The notes below the pieces were generated by a model. The model ran no database searches and was not told the origin of the DNA. It worked only from the letters and a program-made list of their open reading frames with translations. A DNA stretch of 48,314 bases from Oscillospiraceae bacterium (GTDB lineage Bacteria > Bacillota > Clostridia > Oscillospirales > Oscillospiraceae). Location of the stretch: contig JAFSBW010000011.1 of the NCBI GenBank assembly GCA_017437095.1, positions 1 through 48,314 of the forward strand, written 5' to 3'. The translations under genes and the position numbers were made by a program. This document shows positions 24,256-32,886 of this stretch, in pieces (the first letter of the stretch is position 1; each line of letters begins with the position of its first letter).

Positions 24256-25050
24256 TCAGCGGCTGCCCAGCTCCCAGAAGGCTACGGCGCTGGCCGCTGC
24301 CACATTCAGGCTGTCCACCCCATGGGACATGGGGATCTTAACGGTATAGGTAGCCCCCTGAACGGTTTCGGGGGCAAGCCCCTCCCCTTCCGTGCCTAAA
24401 ATAACGGCCAGCTTTTCCTCCCCGGCAAGCCGGGGATCGCGGATGGACAGGCTGTCGTCCGTAAGAGCCATGGCTGCGGTGGCAAAGCCCATTGCGTGCA
24501 AGCGGGCAAGGTAATCCCCCTCTATGTAGGCCCAGGGCACTTGGAACACCGTGCCCATGCTTACCCGGCTGGCCCGGCGGTAAAGGGGATCGGCGCAGCC
24601 TGGGGTAAGCAGCACCGCATCCATGTTCAGCGCGGCGGCGCTGCGGAAGATCGCCCCCACATTGGTAGGATTCATTACATTTTCCAGCACGGCAATGCGC
24701 CGCTTGCCCCGGCAAAGCGCCTCCGCCTGGGCAGGCTTCGGCCGCCGCATGGCGCACAGCAGCCCCCGGGTAAGGGGAAAGCCGGTAAGCTGCTTGAGCA
24801 CATCGATATGGGCGGTATAAACCGGAATATCCGGGCAGCGCGCCAAAACGGACGCAACCTGGTGCTGGGCCTGGTGGGTATCCACCAAAATGGAGATAGG
24901 CTCATAGCCCCCATCCAAAGCCCGGCCGATCACCAAGGGGCTTTCGGCAATAAACATGGCCTTTTCCGGCTCGTCCCGGAAGCGGAGCTGGTTTTCCGTC
25001 AGGCGGGCATAGACATCCAGCTCCGGGGCAGAAAAATCGGTAATTTCCAT
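24256..25050 (-). CDS. SpoU/TrmH-family RNA 2'-O-methyltransferase
   Basis: A 264-residue SPOUT-class enzyme that methylates ribose 2'-OH groups in rRNA or tRNA using S-adenosylmethionine. The three SpoU motifs are present: NPTNVGAIFRSAAAL, LGTEGEGL, and IPMSHGVDSLNVAAASAV near the C-terminus. An N-terminal substrate-binding part precedes them. I start at ATG 25050 (MEITDFSAPE); the long upstream extension crosses a terminator and a repeat and is not protein-like. A weak GAGAG site precedes it. The exact target nucleotide is not known. Confidence 0.88.
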   Translation of the reverse strand: MEITDFSAPELDVYARLTENQLRFRDEPEKAMFIAESPLVIGRALDGGYEPISILVDTHQAQHQVASVLARCPDIPVYTAHIDVLKQLTGFPLTRGLLCAMRRPKPAQAEALCRGKRRIAVLENVMNPTNVGAIFRSAAALNMDAVLLTPGCADPLYRRASRVSMGTVFQVPWAYIEGDYLARLHAMGFATAAMALTDDSLSIRDPRLAGEEKLAVILGTEGEGLAPETVQGATYTVKIPMSHGVDSLNVAAASAVAFWELGSR

Positions 25051-25072
25051 AGCAACACTCTCTTTATTTGGG

Positions 25073-25099
25073 AAAACCACCGGCTTGGCCGGTGGTTTT
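25073..25099. terminator. Symmetric (bidirectional) terminator between rsgA and the methyltransferase gene
   Basis: AAAACCACCGGC (25073-25084) and GCCGGTGGTTTT (25088-25099) form a perfect 12-bp stem with a 3-base loop, giving a T-run on either strand. It probably ends the long cdaA-to-rsgA transcript. Confidence 0.8.
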
Positions 25100-25132
25100 A
25101 TGGCATATATTGGCTCTCTCGGAGAGAGTTTG

Positions 25133-25178
25133 CCCTCTCCGTCGGCTGCGCCGACACCTCTCCCAGAGGGAGAGGCAG
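25133..25178 (-). repeat. Intergenic repeat, family 2, copy B
   Basis: Inverted relative to copy A at 21682-21731. It shares CTGCCTCTCCCT, TGGGAGAGGTG, CGGCGCAGCCG and ACGGAGAGGG. It fills the rsgA/methyltransferase spacer. Confidence 0.65.
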
Positions 25179-25229
25179 GGTGCGGTACATAATTATAGTT
25201 CCACGGCGGCAGCGAGCGGCCGCCCTGCA

Positions 25230-26114
25230 TTATTTTAATTCCCAAGCTTTGATCTGGGCGGCTTTTTCGTAGAGCCGCAGGTAGCTGTCGTAGCGGGTAG
25301 GCTCTACATTGCCGCCTTCCACGGCGGCGCGCAGGCAGCAGCCCGGCTCTTTGCGGTGGGAGCAATCGTGAAACTGGCAAGCGCCTAAGTAGGGAGCAAA
25401 ATCCGGGAAGGCATACTGCAGGTTTTCCTTCAGCAATACCTCCATCTGGTCGGTATCGAAGGAGGAGAAGCCGGGGGTATCGGCTACGAATGTTCCCTCC
25501 CCCAGATCATACAGCTCCACATGGCGGGTAGTATGGCGGCCGCGGCCCAGCTTTTCGGAAACCTCCCCCACGGGAAGGCCCAGGCCGGGGCAAAGGGCAT
25601 TGAGCATACTGCTCTTGCCCACGCCGGAATTGCCGGTAAAGGCCACAACCTTGCCCCGGATCAGCGCCATCAGTTCCTGCACGCCCTGGCCGGTTTCCGC
25701 CGAGGCCAGCACCACCGGGAAGCCCGCCCGGCTGTAAACGCGCATCAGGTCGATAGCGGGGTCAAGATCGCACTTGGTAACGCACAGGGCTACCTGCACC
25801 TCTTTGTCCCCGGCGATGGCTGCCACCCGGTCGATGAGAAAAGGCTCGGTAACGGGGTTGACATTGGCGGCAAAGATCACCAAAAGCTCGATATTTGCCA
25901 CCGCAGGGCGGATAAAGCTGTTTTTGCGGGGAAGCACCTTTTCCACCATGCCCTTTTTGCCTTCCAGGGTGATCTCCACCAGATCGCCGGTTAAGGGGCT
26001 GGCGCTGCGGCGCAGGCTGCCCCGGCCGCGGCAGGTGATCAGGCCCTTAGGGGTCTGCACATCGTAAAAGCCACTTAATGAGCGGACGATCCGCCCGGTC
26101 AGTTTTTCATTCAT
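25230..26114 (-). CDS. rsgA: Ribosome small subunit-dependent GTPase A
   Basis: A circularly permuted GTPase that helps late maturation of the 30S subunit. The 294-residue protein has an N-terminal OB-fold (about 1-65), then G4 TKCD, G1 GNSGVGKSS and G3 DTPGF in the permuted order G4-G1-G3. A zinc-binding CxxHxC-type end follows (CQFHDCSHRKEPGC). It starts two bases after the kinase stop without a clear ribosome site, so translation is probably coupled. In many Firmicutes rpe and thiN follow; here neither does. Confidence 0.96.
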   Translation of the reverse strand: MNEKLTGRIVRSLSGFYDVQTPKGLITCRGRGSLRRSASPLTGDLVEITLEGKKGMVEKVLPRKNSFIRPAVANIELLVIFAANVNPVTEPFLIDRVAAIAGDKEVQVALCVTKCDLDPAIDLMRVYSRAGFPVVLASAETGQGVQELMALIRGKVVAFTGNSGVGKSSMLNALCPGLGLPVGEVSEKLGRGRHTTRHVELYDLGEGTFVADTPGFSSFDTDQMEVLLKENLQYAFPDFAPYLGACQFHDCSHRKEPGCCLRAAVEGGNVEPTRYDSYLRLYEKAAQIKAWELK

Positions 26115-26116
26115 AG

Positions 26117-28318
26117 TTAAAAAGTAACCGTTTCCGTATCGTATTCTACGCCGTTGATGTAAAGGGTATAGGTTCTTGTGCCTGTACCGGTTACATTCAC
26201 ATAGATCATGCCCTGCTCTACGGAAACCGTCTGATTGTAGATCTCCACACCGGTCTCGTTACAGACGATGCGGGCGGTTACATCCCCTTCCCGCTCCGGG
26301 TCCAGGATGAAGGTAAGCTGCCTGGTGTTGGAAGCGGTAGTAGTAGGCGCGGGGGTAGTTTCCGCAGGGGTAGTGGTAGGCGCGGGGGTAGTGGTTGCGG
26401 GGGGCGGTGTGGTAGGAGGCGGGGTGGTGGGGCCGTTGGACACCTGGAGAATGATCTGGGTGTTTACATCGATCAGCTCTCCGGAGGTTACGGACATCCA
26501 TACTACCTCGTCCTTATCCTCGTTGGATTCTACGGGCTCCAGGATCACGGACTTAAAGCCGCTGCCCTCCAGCACCCGCAGAGCCACATCCACCTGGCGG
26601 CCCACTACATTGGGCACCTTGGCCTTAACGGTTTCCGGGCCCTTGCTGTACCAGATCTTAATGGTCTGGCCATCGGTCAGGGGCTGGCCGGGCAGCGGAT
26701 CGGTGCGGGTAACGCAGCCGGCTTCCACCGTATCGGAATACTCCTGGATGGGCAAAAGGTTGAATTTCAGGCCCAGATTGTTCAGGAAGCTCTCCGCCGT
26801 AGAAAGCTCTACGCCGGTAAGAGTTTCCATAGTCTTCTCCAAAGGCTCTTTGCCCATGGAGATGGTAAAGGTAACGGAACTGCCGGGGGCAAGGGCGCTG
26901 CCGCCTGCGGGATCCTGCTCGATGACCTTGCCTGCTTCCACGGAATCGTGGTAGACCAGCTTTTCGGTAACGATAATATCCTTCGGCAGCTCGTTTTCCA
27001 CCACATCCCAATACTGGCCTACATAGCTTTGCACATATACGCCGGTAGTGGCAGGGTCATTGGCGGGTTTTTTATCCCCGGTGAGCAATACGCCCAGGAT
27101 GATGGCAATGGCCAAAAACAGGCCAACGGTACAAACGATCACCGCGATCATGGCGATGCGGTTGTTGCGCTCTTCTTTTTCCTCTGCCCGGCGGCGGGCT
27201 GCGGCGGCCCGGCGGGCCTGGGCAGCGGCTACGCTGGACATTCCGGCCTGGCCGGCACGGCTGCCGGAAGATGAGGTACGGCCGGTATTGTTGCCGGAAG
27301 TGCCGCGGCCGGAAGCGGTGCGCCCGGAAGCGCCCGGCTGAGGGGAAACGCCGGCCTGCTGCGCCGCGGCGGAAGCGCCGGAGGGGCGCTGAGATGCGGC
27401 GGCTGCGGCAGCTGCCGTACCCGTGCCCAAAGGCATGGTATCTGTGCTGGGAATGCCCGCGCCGGCGATCATATAGGGGAAGATAAAGGCAGGATCCTGG
27501 CGGAATTTTTCCATATCGTAGAGCATGGCCGTGGCGGTTTCATAGCGATCCGCAGGCTCATGGCCCATGCCCTTCATAATGATCTGCTCCAGGCCCTTGG
27601 GAATATTGGGGTTGAGGGTAGAGGGGGCAGCCGCGCCGCCGTTGATATGCTGAATGGCAACGCTTACGGGGCTTTCGCCGTCATAAGGGGGCCGCCCGGT
27701 CATCATTTCGTACATAACAACGCCCAAAGAGTAGATATCCGAGCGGTTATCCACCCGGCCACCCTTGGCCTGCTCCGGGGAAATATAATGCACAGAGCCC
27801 AGAGCTTCCTTGGTAAGGGTGTTGCCCTTGCTCATAATGCGGGCGATGCCAAAGTCGGTCACTTTTACGGAGCCGTTTTTCAGCACCATAACATTGTGGG
27901 GCTTGATGTCCCGGTGGACGATGCCCCGGGAATGGGCATGCTCCAGAGCCTTGGCGATCTGCATACCGAAATGCAGGGTCTCCTTCCAGTTGAGGATGCC
28001 CTTCATTTCCATATACTGCTTCAGGCTGATGCCGTCGATCAGCTCCATAACGATATAGTCCGCTTCGCCGGAGGAAACATCGTAAACGGAAACGATGTTG
28101 GGGTGGCTGAGCATGGCAACCGCCTGGCTCTCCGCATGGAAGCGGCGGCGGAAATCCTCGTCGCGGCTGTAATCATCTTTTAATATCTTGATCGCTACCA
28201 ACCGGTTGAGCCGGTGGCAGCGGGCTTTATATACAACGGCCATACCGCCGATACCGATGACTTCTTTGATCTCGTATCGGTTATCCAGCAGTCTGCCAAT
28301 ATACTTATCAGTATCCAT
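26117..28318 (-). CDS. prkC: PASTA-domain serine/threonine protein kinase
   Basis: A 733-residue membrane kinase that senses peptidoglycan fragments or lipid II and tunes cell-wall growth and germination. The kinase domain (about 13-275) has the Gly loop IGIGGMAVVY, K44, HRD (136-138) and DFG (156-158). A low-complexity Ala/Ser/Gly region and a transmembrane segment (about 393-415) follow. Then come three PASTA repeats (about 437-640), a Pro/Thr-rich linker and a small C-terminal beta domain (about 680-733) outside the cell. GGAAGGAG precedes the start. It is paired with the PP2C phosphatase gene 15 bases upstream. Confidence 0.95.
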   Translation of the reverse strand: MDTDKYIGRLLDNRYEIKEVIGIGGMAVVYKARCHRLNRLVAIKILKDDYSRDEDFRRRFHAESQAVAMLSHPNIVSVYDVSSGEADYIVMELIDGISLKQYMEMKGILNWKETLHFGMQIAKALEHAHSRGIVHRDIKPHNVMVLKNGSVKVTDFGIARIMSKGNTLTKEALGSVHYISPEQAKGGRVDNRSDIYSLGVVMYEMMTGRPPYDGESPVSVAIQHINGGAAAPSTLNPNIPKGLEQIIMKGMGHEPADRYETATAMLYDMEKFRQDPAFIFPYMIAGAGIPSTDTMPLGTGTAAAAAAASQRPSGASAAAQQAGVSPQPGASGRTASGRGTSGNNTGRTSSSGSRAGQAGMSSVAAAQARRAAAARRRAEEKEERNNRIAMIAVIVCTVGLFLAIAIILGVLLTGDKKPANDPATTGVYVQSYVGQYWDVVENELPKDIIVTEKLVYHDSVEAGKVIEQDPAGGSALAPGSSVTFTISMGKEPLEKTMETLTGVELSTAESFLNNLGLKFNLLPIQEYSDTVEAGCVTRTDPLPGQPLTDGQTIKIWYSKGPETVKAKVPNVVGRQVDVALRVLEGSGFKSVILEPVESNEDKDEVVWMSVTSGELIDVNTQIILQVSNGPTTPPPTTPPPATTTPAPTTTPAETTPAPTTTASNTRQLTFILDPEREGDVTARIVCNETGVEIYNQTVSVEQGMIYVNVTGTGTRTYTLYINGVEYDTETVTF

Positions 28319-28333
28319 GATTCTCTCCTTCCG

Positions 28334-29065
28334 TCAGATCTGTACCAGCACGCTGGTAACATTATCCGGCGCGCCCCGATTCTTGGCAATGTCCAAAAGG
28401 CGCTGGCAGCAATGCTGCTTGTTGATGCCGTGGACTACCTCGAAAAGGATCTCCTGGTCATCGAGCATATTGCTGAGGCCGTCGGTACAAAGCAGCAGGC
28501 AATCGCCACGCTCCATGCTGTGGTGGAATAGGTCACATTCCACCACCGGCTCTGTGCCGATGGCTCGGGTAATCAAATTTTTGCCGGGGTAGGTTCTGGC
28601 CAGCTCCGGGGTAAGCTCCCCGCGCTGCATCATCATCTGCACCAGGGAATGGTCGGTAGTGATGCGGTAGATGTCGCTGGGGTCGATGATGTAGGCCCGG
28701 CTGTCGCCCACATTGACGATGGTAGCTTCTTTGCCGCGGATAATGGCGGCTACCAAAGTTGTACCCATGCCGGCGAACTCTTCAAACTGAAGCGCCTGGT
28801 CAAACACCGTAAAATTGGCCAGCTTGACCGCGCTGCGCAGGGCTTGGTCGATGGCTTCCTGGTCCATAGAGGCCTTCCAGCTGCGTTTTAGCTCCTGCAC
28901 AAACACATCGCTGGCCAGCATGGATGCCACATTGCCGCTCTTGGCGCCGCCCATACCATCGCAAACCACGCACAAAAGGGTGTGCCGGTCCAGCTTTTCC
29001 ATTACATAGGCATCCTGGTTTTGTTCCCGGACACAGCCGGGGTCGGACAGTCCCCAAAATTGCAT
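28334..29065 (-). CDS. prpC: PP2C-type protein phosphatase (Stp/PrpC)
   Basis: A 243-residue metal-dependent phosphatase that reverses the action of the neighbouring PASTA kinase. Hallmarks are the N-terminal SDPGCVREQNQDAY with a metal-binding Asp, VCDGMGGAKSGN, VNVGDSRAYI, TDHSLV, LCTDGLSNML and the C-terminal GAPDNVTSVLV. These are the usual PP2C motifs in order, and the length is normal. AAGGAG stands 10 bases before the ATG. It lies between rlmN and the kinase gene, the standard Firmicutes order. Confidence 0.95.
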   Translation of the reverse strand: MQFWGLSDPGCVREQNQDAYVMEKLDRHTLLCVVCDGMGGAKSGNVASMLASDVFVQELKRSWKASMDQEAIDQALRSAVKLANFTVFDQALQFEEFAGMGTTLVAAIIRGKEATIVNVGDSRAYIIDPSDIYRITTDHSLVQMMMQRGELTPELARTYPGKNLITRAIGTEPVVECDLFHHSMERGDCLLLCTDGLSNMLDDQEILFEVVHGINKQHCCQRLLDIAKNRGAPDNVTSVLVQI

Positions 29066-29098
29066 AGGCCATACACTCCTTTTCCGGTTTGGAAGCGG

Positions 29099-30133
29099 TT
29101 ATTGCGCCGCTTCGGTTTTGGTATACTTTCTGCGCAGCTGGCCGCAGGAGGCATCGATATCGCCGCCCAGAGTCCTGCGCACGGTGGCGCTGACGCCGCC
29201 GTCTTCCAATATTTTTTGGAAAGCCGCCACAGCCGCTTTGGTGCTGGGCTTCAAAGGACTTTCCTCTACATGGTTTAGTGGGATCAGATTCATGTGGGCC
29301 GGCAGGCCTTTGAGCCGCTTGAGCAGCAGCTTGGCGTGGGCCGGGGTGTCGTTTACGCCGTTTATCATGGCATATTCAAAGGAAATGCGCCGGTTGGTGG
29401 CGGCATAGTACCGGCGGCAGGCTTCGATCAGCTCCTCGGTAGGGTAAGCCTTGTTTACCGGCATGATGGTGTTTCTCACCTCATCGCTGGGGGCGTGGAG
29501 AGAAACGGAAAGGGTAAGCTGCAGCTTGCGCTTTGCCAACTCGTCGATCTTCGGCACAAGGCCGCAGGTAGAAAGGCTGATATGGCGCATAGAGATGTTC
29601 ATGCCGCTTTCGCTGTTGATCAGCTCCAGAAAGCGCATCACATTGTCAAAATTGTCCAGCGGCTCGCCGATGCCCATAAGCACGATATGGGAAACCGGCA
29701 GGCCGGAATCCACCTGGGTAAACAGCACCTGGTCTACCATCTCCTCCGGCTCCAGCCGGCGCACCAGGCCGCCCAGAGTGCTGGCGCAGAAGGCGCAGCC
29801 CATGCGGCAGCCTACCTCCGTAGAGATGCATACGGTGTTGCCGTAGTGGTAGCGCATAAGAACGGTTTCTACGCAGTTGCCGTCAGATAGCTTCCACAGA
29901 TATTTTATGGTGCCATCCAGCTTAGATTCCTGCTTGCGCACCACCTGGGGGGTCGTAAAGGGGTATTTTTCCGCCAGACGGGCGCGAAGGTCTTTGGGAA
30001 TGTTGGTCATTTCCTCATAGCTGCGCACCCCTTGGTGCAGCCAGCTATAGATCTGCTTGCCCCGGAAGGCAGGCTGCCCCAGGGCTTTGACCGCCTCGGT
30101 TACCTCCGGGAGGGTCATTGCTTTGATATTCAT
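29099..30133 (-). CDS. rlmN: 23S rRNA A2503/tRNA A37 C2-methyltransferase
   Basis: A radical SAM enzyme that methylates carbon 2 of adenine 2503 in 23S rRNA and of A37 in some tRNAs. The 344-residue protein has the cluster motif CRMGCAFCAS, GIGEPLDN for cofactor binding, and the late CGQLR segment, whose Cys matches the catalytic cysteine of the mechanism. The N-terminal RNA-binding part (LGQPAFRGKQIYSWLH) is typical. GGAGGG is close to the ATG. It follows rsmB in the operon. Confidence 0.96.
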   Translation of the reverse strand: MNIKAMTLPEVTEAVKALGQPAFRGKQIYSWLHQGVRSYEEMTNIPKDLRARLAEKYPFTTPQVVRKQESKLDGTIKYLWKLSDGNCVETVLMRYHYGNTVCISTEVGCRMGCAFCASTLGGLVRRLEPEEMVDQVLFTQVDSGLPVSHIVLMGIGEPLDNFDNVMRFLELINSESGMNISMRHISLSTCGLVPKIDELAKRKLQLTLSVSLHAPSDEVRNTIMPVNKAYPTEELIEACRRYYAATNRRISFEYAMINGVNDTPAHAKLLLKRLKGLPAHMNLIPLNHVEESPLKPSTKAAVAAFQKILEDGGVSATVRRTLGGDIDASCGQLRRKYTKTEAAQ

Positions 30134-30153
30134 AATACCCTCCTGCAGGATGT

Positions 30154-31467
30154 TTATTTTCTGCGCATACGGCAGATAAAGAAGCCGTCGGTATCGTACT
30201 GGCCGGGGATCAGCGCCAGCATGCCGGTTTCGTTTTGGGGGAAGATCTCCGGCAAAGGCAGCTTTTCCAGGGCAAAATCTTGGTTTTGGGCCAGGAAAGC
30301 TTCTACCACGCCCTCGTTTTCTTCTTGGGTAAGGGTGCAGGTAGAATACAGCAGCACGCCGCCGGGGCGCACATAGCTTGCCTGGTTATTGAGGATGGCC
30401 AGCTGCAAGCCGGGCAGCTGCTGCACAGTTTTTATGTCTTTATAGCGGATATCCGGCTTTTTGCGGATAATGCCGAAGCCGGAGCAGGGCACATCGGCGA
30501 TGACCGCATCCATTTGCCCCACCCAAGCCGGGTTTTGCGCCGAAGCATCCCAAACCTGGGCCCGGATATTATCAAAGCCCAGCCGCTGGGCGCCCTTGGC
30601 GATCAGCTCCACCCGGTGGGGGTGGATATCGCAGGCGATGATCTCTCCCCTGCCCTCCATGGCCATAGCGGCGGCAAAGGATTTGCCCCCGGGAGCGGCG
30701 CAGCAATCCAGCACCTTTGCCCCCTCCTTGGGAAGCCCGGCGCACAGCACGCTGAGCCTGGCGGCGGCATCCTGCACATAGAAATGCCCCTCCCGGAAGC
30801 CGGGAAGATTTTCGATGCTTCCCGTGCCGGAAAGCACCAGGCAGCCGGCAAGCCAGCTATGGGGCTTCGCTGCCGCCCCGGCTTCTTCCAGGGCTTTTTG
30901 CAGCGCCTGTAAAGTTGTCTTTTGGGTGTTTACCTGCACCACCGTATCCGGCGCCTGGTTGTTGGCAATGAGCATGGCTTCCAAAGCCTTGCTGCCTACA
31001 TAGCTTTTCAGCTTGTCTACCAGGGCCTGGGGGTGGCTGTATTTATCCACATAGCTTTTGGGGCTTTGCAGAGCGCCTTTTTCCTGGCAGGCCCGGCGCA
31101 GCACCGCGTTTACCAGGGCGGAGGCCCCGGCCTGCTTTTTGCAATATTTTTTCGCCAGGGTGACGGATTCGTTCACCGCGGCAGACATAGGGATCTTATC
31201 CATAAGAAGGATCTGGTAAAGCCCCAGGTGGAGAATATCCCGCACCGCAGGATGCAGCTTGCGGGCGCTGCCGGTAAGCAGCTGCTGTAGGTAAAAATCC
31301 AGCAAGCCCCGGTTTTGCACCACGCCGTAGCAAAGGCGGGTAGCCAATGCCGCATCCCGCCGGTCCAGGCCGCCGGAGGCCAAATGCTGCTTGAGCAGGG
31401 AGTTGGACCAGCCCTCCTCTTTGCGGCAGGCGATCAGCACATGCAGAGCCGTTTCTCTGGCTGCCAT
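30154..31467 (-). CDS. rsmB: 16S rRNA C967 methyltransferase
   Basis: Makes 5-methylcytosine 967 in 16S rRNA. The 437-residue protein has an N-terminal NusB-like RNA-binding domain (about 1-135) and a Rossmann methyltransferase domain with the cofactor motif DCCAAPGGKS and the catalytic DVPCSGFG. A second STCTLT Cys near the end completes the pair used in catalysis. The length is normal for the family. It starts one base after the fmt stop. The zinc-peptidase gene that often sits between fmt and rsmB in Firmicutes is absent. Confidence 0.95.
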   Translation of the reverse strand: MAARETALHVLIACRKEEGWSNSLLKQHLASGGLDRRDAALATRLCYGVVQNRGLLDFYLQQLLTGSARKLHPAVRDILHLGLYQILLMDKIPMSAAVNESVTLAKKYCKKQAGASALVNAVLRRACQEKGALQSPKSYVDKYSHPQALVDKLKSYVGSKALEAMLIANNQAPDTVVQVNTQKTTLQALQKALEEAGAAAKPHSWLAGCLVLSGTGSIENLPGFREGHFYVQDAAARLSVLCAGLPKEGAKVLDCCAAPGGKSFAAAMAMEGRGEIIACDIHPHRVELIAKGAQRLGFDNIRAQVWDASAQNPAWVGQMDAVIADVPCSGFGIIRKKPDIRYKDIKTVQQLPGLQLAILNNQASYVRPGGVLLYSTCTLTQEENEGVVEAFLAQNQDFALEKLPLPEIFPQNETGMLALIPGQYDTDGFFICRMRRK

Positions 31468-31468
31468 A

Positions 31469-32383
31469 TCAGATCTCCAAGGGGTGGCCCCGGAAATAAT
31501 CGGGGGCTGCCATGCGCTTGCCGCCCTGGGCCTGCAGCTGCAAGATCTCTACAGCGCCCTGGCCGCAGGCTACCTGCAAACCCTTCTTGGTAAGGGCGAT
31601 CACCGTGCCGGGGGCGGCATGGGTCTCAACATCCAGCACCCGGGTGGCATGGATCTTAAAATCCGTACCCGCCAAAGTAGCCGTAGCCACCGGCCAGGGG
31701 TGCAGGCCCCGCACATGGTCATGCACCTGCTGGGCTGTTTTGCTCCAATCGATGGGGCAGATGCTCTTATCCAGCATGGGGGCGTAGGAAGCCTGGGAAG
31801 CATCCTGGGGGGTTGCTTCCACCGGGCCTTGGGTAAAGCGCTCCAAGGTTTCGCTGAGCAGATCTGCGCCCAGCACCGCCAGGCGATCCAAAAGCTCGCC
31901 GGCAGTTTCGTTTTCGCCGATGGGGGTCTCGGTGGCAGCGATCATATCGCCGGCATCCATTTCCCGGCAAAGGTACATAGCGGTAACGCCGGTAACCTTT
32001 TCGCCCTTTAAAACCGCCCACTGGTAGGGGGCAGAGCCCCGGTACTTGGGAAGCAGGCTGGCATGGATATTGATGCAGCCGAATTTCGGGATATCCAGCA
32101 CCCGCTGGGGCAGGATCCGGCCATAGGCCACCACCGCCACAATATCCGGCTGCAGCGCGGCAAGCTCCTGCACCGTAGCATCCTCCCGGAAATTCTCCGG
32201 CTGGAAAACGGGAATGCCCGCTTTCAGCGCCACTTCCTTTACGGGGGAAGGGAACACTTTCATGCCCCGGTTTTTAGGCCGGTCCGGCTGGGTATATACG
32301 CCTACTACCTGGAAACCGTCAGCCAGGATCTTTTCCAGGCAGGTGGCGGCAATGTCCGGCGTGCCCATAAATACAACTCGCAT
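31469..32383 (-). CDS. fmt: Methionyl-tRNA formyltransferase
   Basis: Formylates initiator Met-tRNA using 10-formyltetrahydrofolate. The 304-residue protein starts MRVVFMGTPD, shows NIHASLLPKYRGSAP with the catalytic His and the SLLPKYRG loop, and has a C-terminal tRNA-binding beta-barrel (about 205-304). GGAGG precedes the ATG. It lies next to def, its functional partner: formyl groups added here are removed by the deformylase after translation. Confidence 0.97.
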   Translation of the reverse strand: MRVVFMGTPDIAATCLEKILADGFQVVGVYTQPDRPKNRGMKVFPSPVKEVALKAGIPVFQPENFREDATVQELAALQPDIVAVVAYGRILPQRVLDIPKFGCINIHASLLPKYRGSAPYQWAVLKGEKVTGVTAMYLCREMDAGDMIAATETPIGENETAGELLDRLAVLGADLLSETLERFTQGPVEATPQDASQASYAPMLDKSICPIDWSKTAQQVHDHVRGLHPWPVATATLAGTDFKIHATRVLDVETHAAPGTVIALTKKGLQVACGQGAVEILQLQAQGGKRMAAPDYFRGHPLEI

Positions 32384-32401
32384 GAACTGTCCTCCAGAAA
32401 A

Positions 32402-32872
32402 TTACATTTGATCCAGCTCTTCCTCGGTAAGGAAGCGCTCCATCACCTGGGTGTAAACGATGCCGTCCAGATGATCCAGCTCGTGGCAGAAGCAGCGGGC
32501 AATCAGCTCTTCCCCTTCGGCCTCAAACCATTCGCCGTAGCGGTCCTGCGCCTTGACCTTGGCTACATTGGGCCGCTTTACCAGGCCGTAGCGGCCGGGC
32601 ACGCTCAGGCAGCCCTCGGCGCCGATCTGCTCGCCGGAGGTTTCCACCAAAGTGGGGTTTACCAGCTCCAGGATCTCGTCGCCCACATCCACGATCACCA
32701 CCCGGCGCAAAATGCCCACCTGGGGAGCGGCCAGGCCTACGCCGTTGGCTTCGGCCAGGGTGTCGGCCATATCGTCGAGCAGCTTGTGCAGCTTCTTATC
32801 AAAAACGGTAACCTCCTTGCACACCTTGTGCAGAGAAGGCTCTTTATCGGTTAAGATCTTGCGGATTCCCAT
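32402..32872 (-). CDS. def: Peptide deformylase
   Basis: Removes the N-formyl group from new proteins. The 156-residue enzyme has all three motifs: GVGLAAPQVG, EGCLSVPG (metal-binding Cys) and CHELDHLDG (HExxH). This is the normal size for a type 1 enzyme. It stands between priA and fmt, as usual in Clostridia, with an AGAGG ribosome site. Confidence 0.97.
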   Translation of the reverse strand: MGIRKILTDKEPSLHKVCKEVTVFDKKLHKLLDDMADTLAEANGVGLAAPQVGILRRVVIVDVGDEILELVNPTLVETSGEQIGAEGCLSVPGRYGLVKRPNVAKVKAQDRYGEWFEAEGEELIARCFCHELDHLDGIVYTQVMERFLTEEELDQM

Positions 32873-32886
32873 AGGTATTCCTCTTT

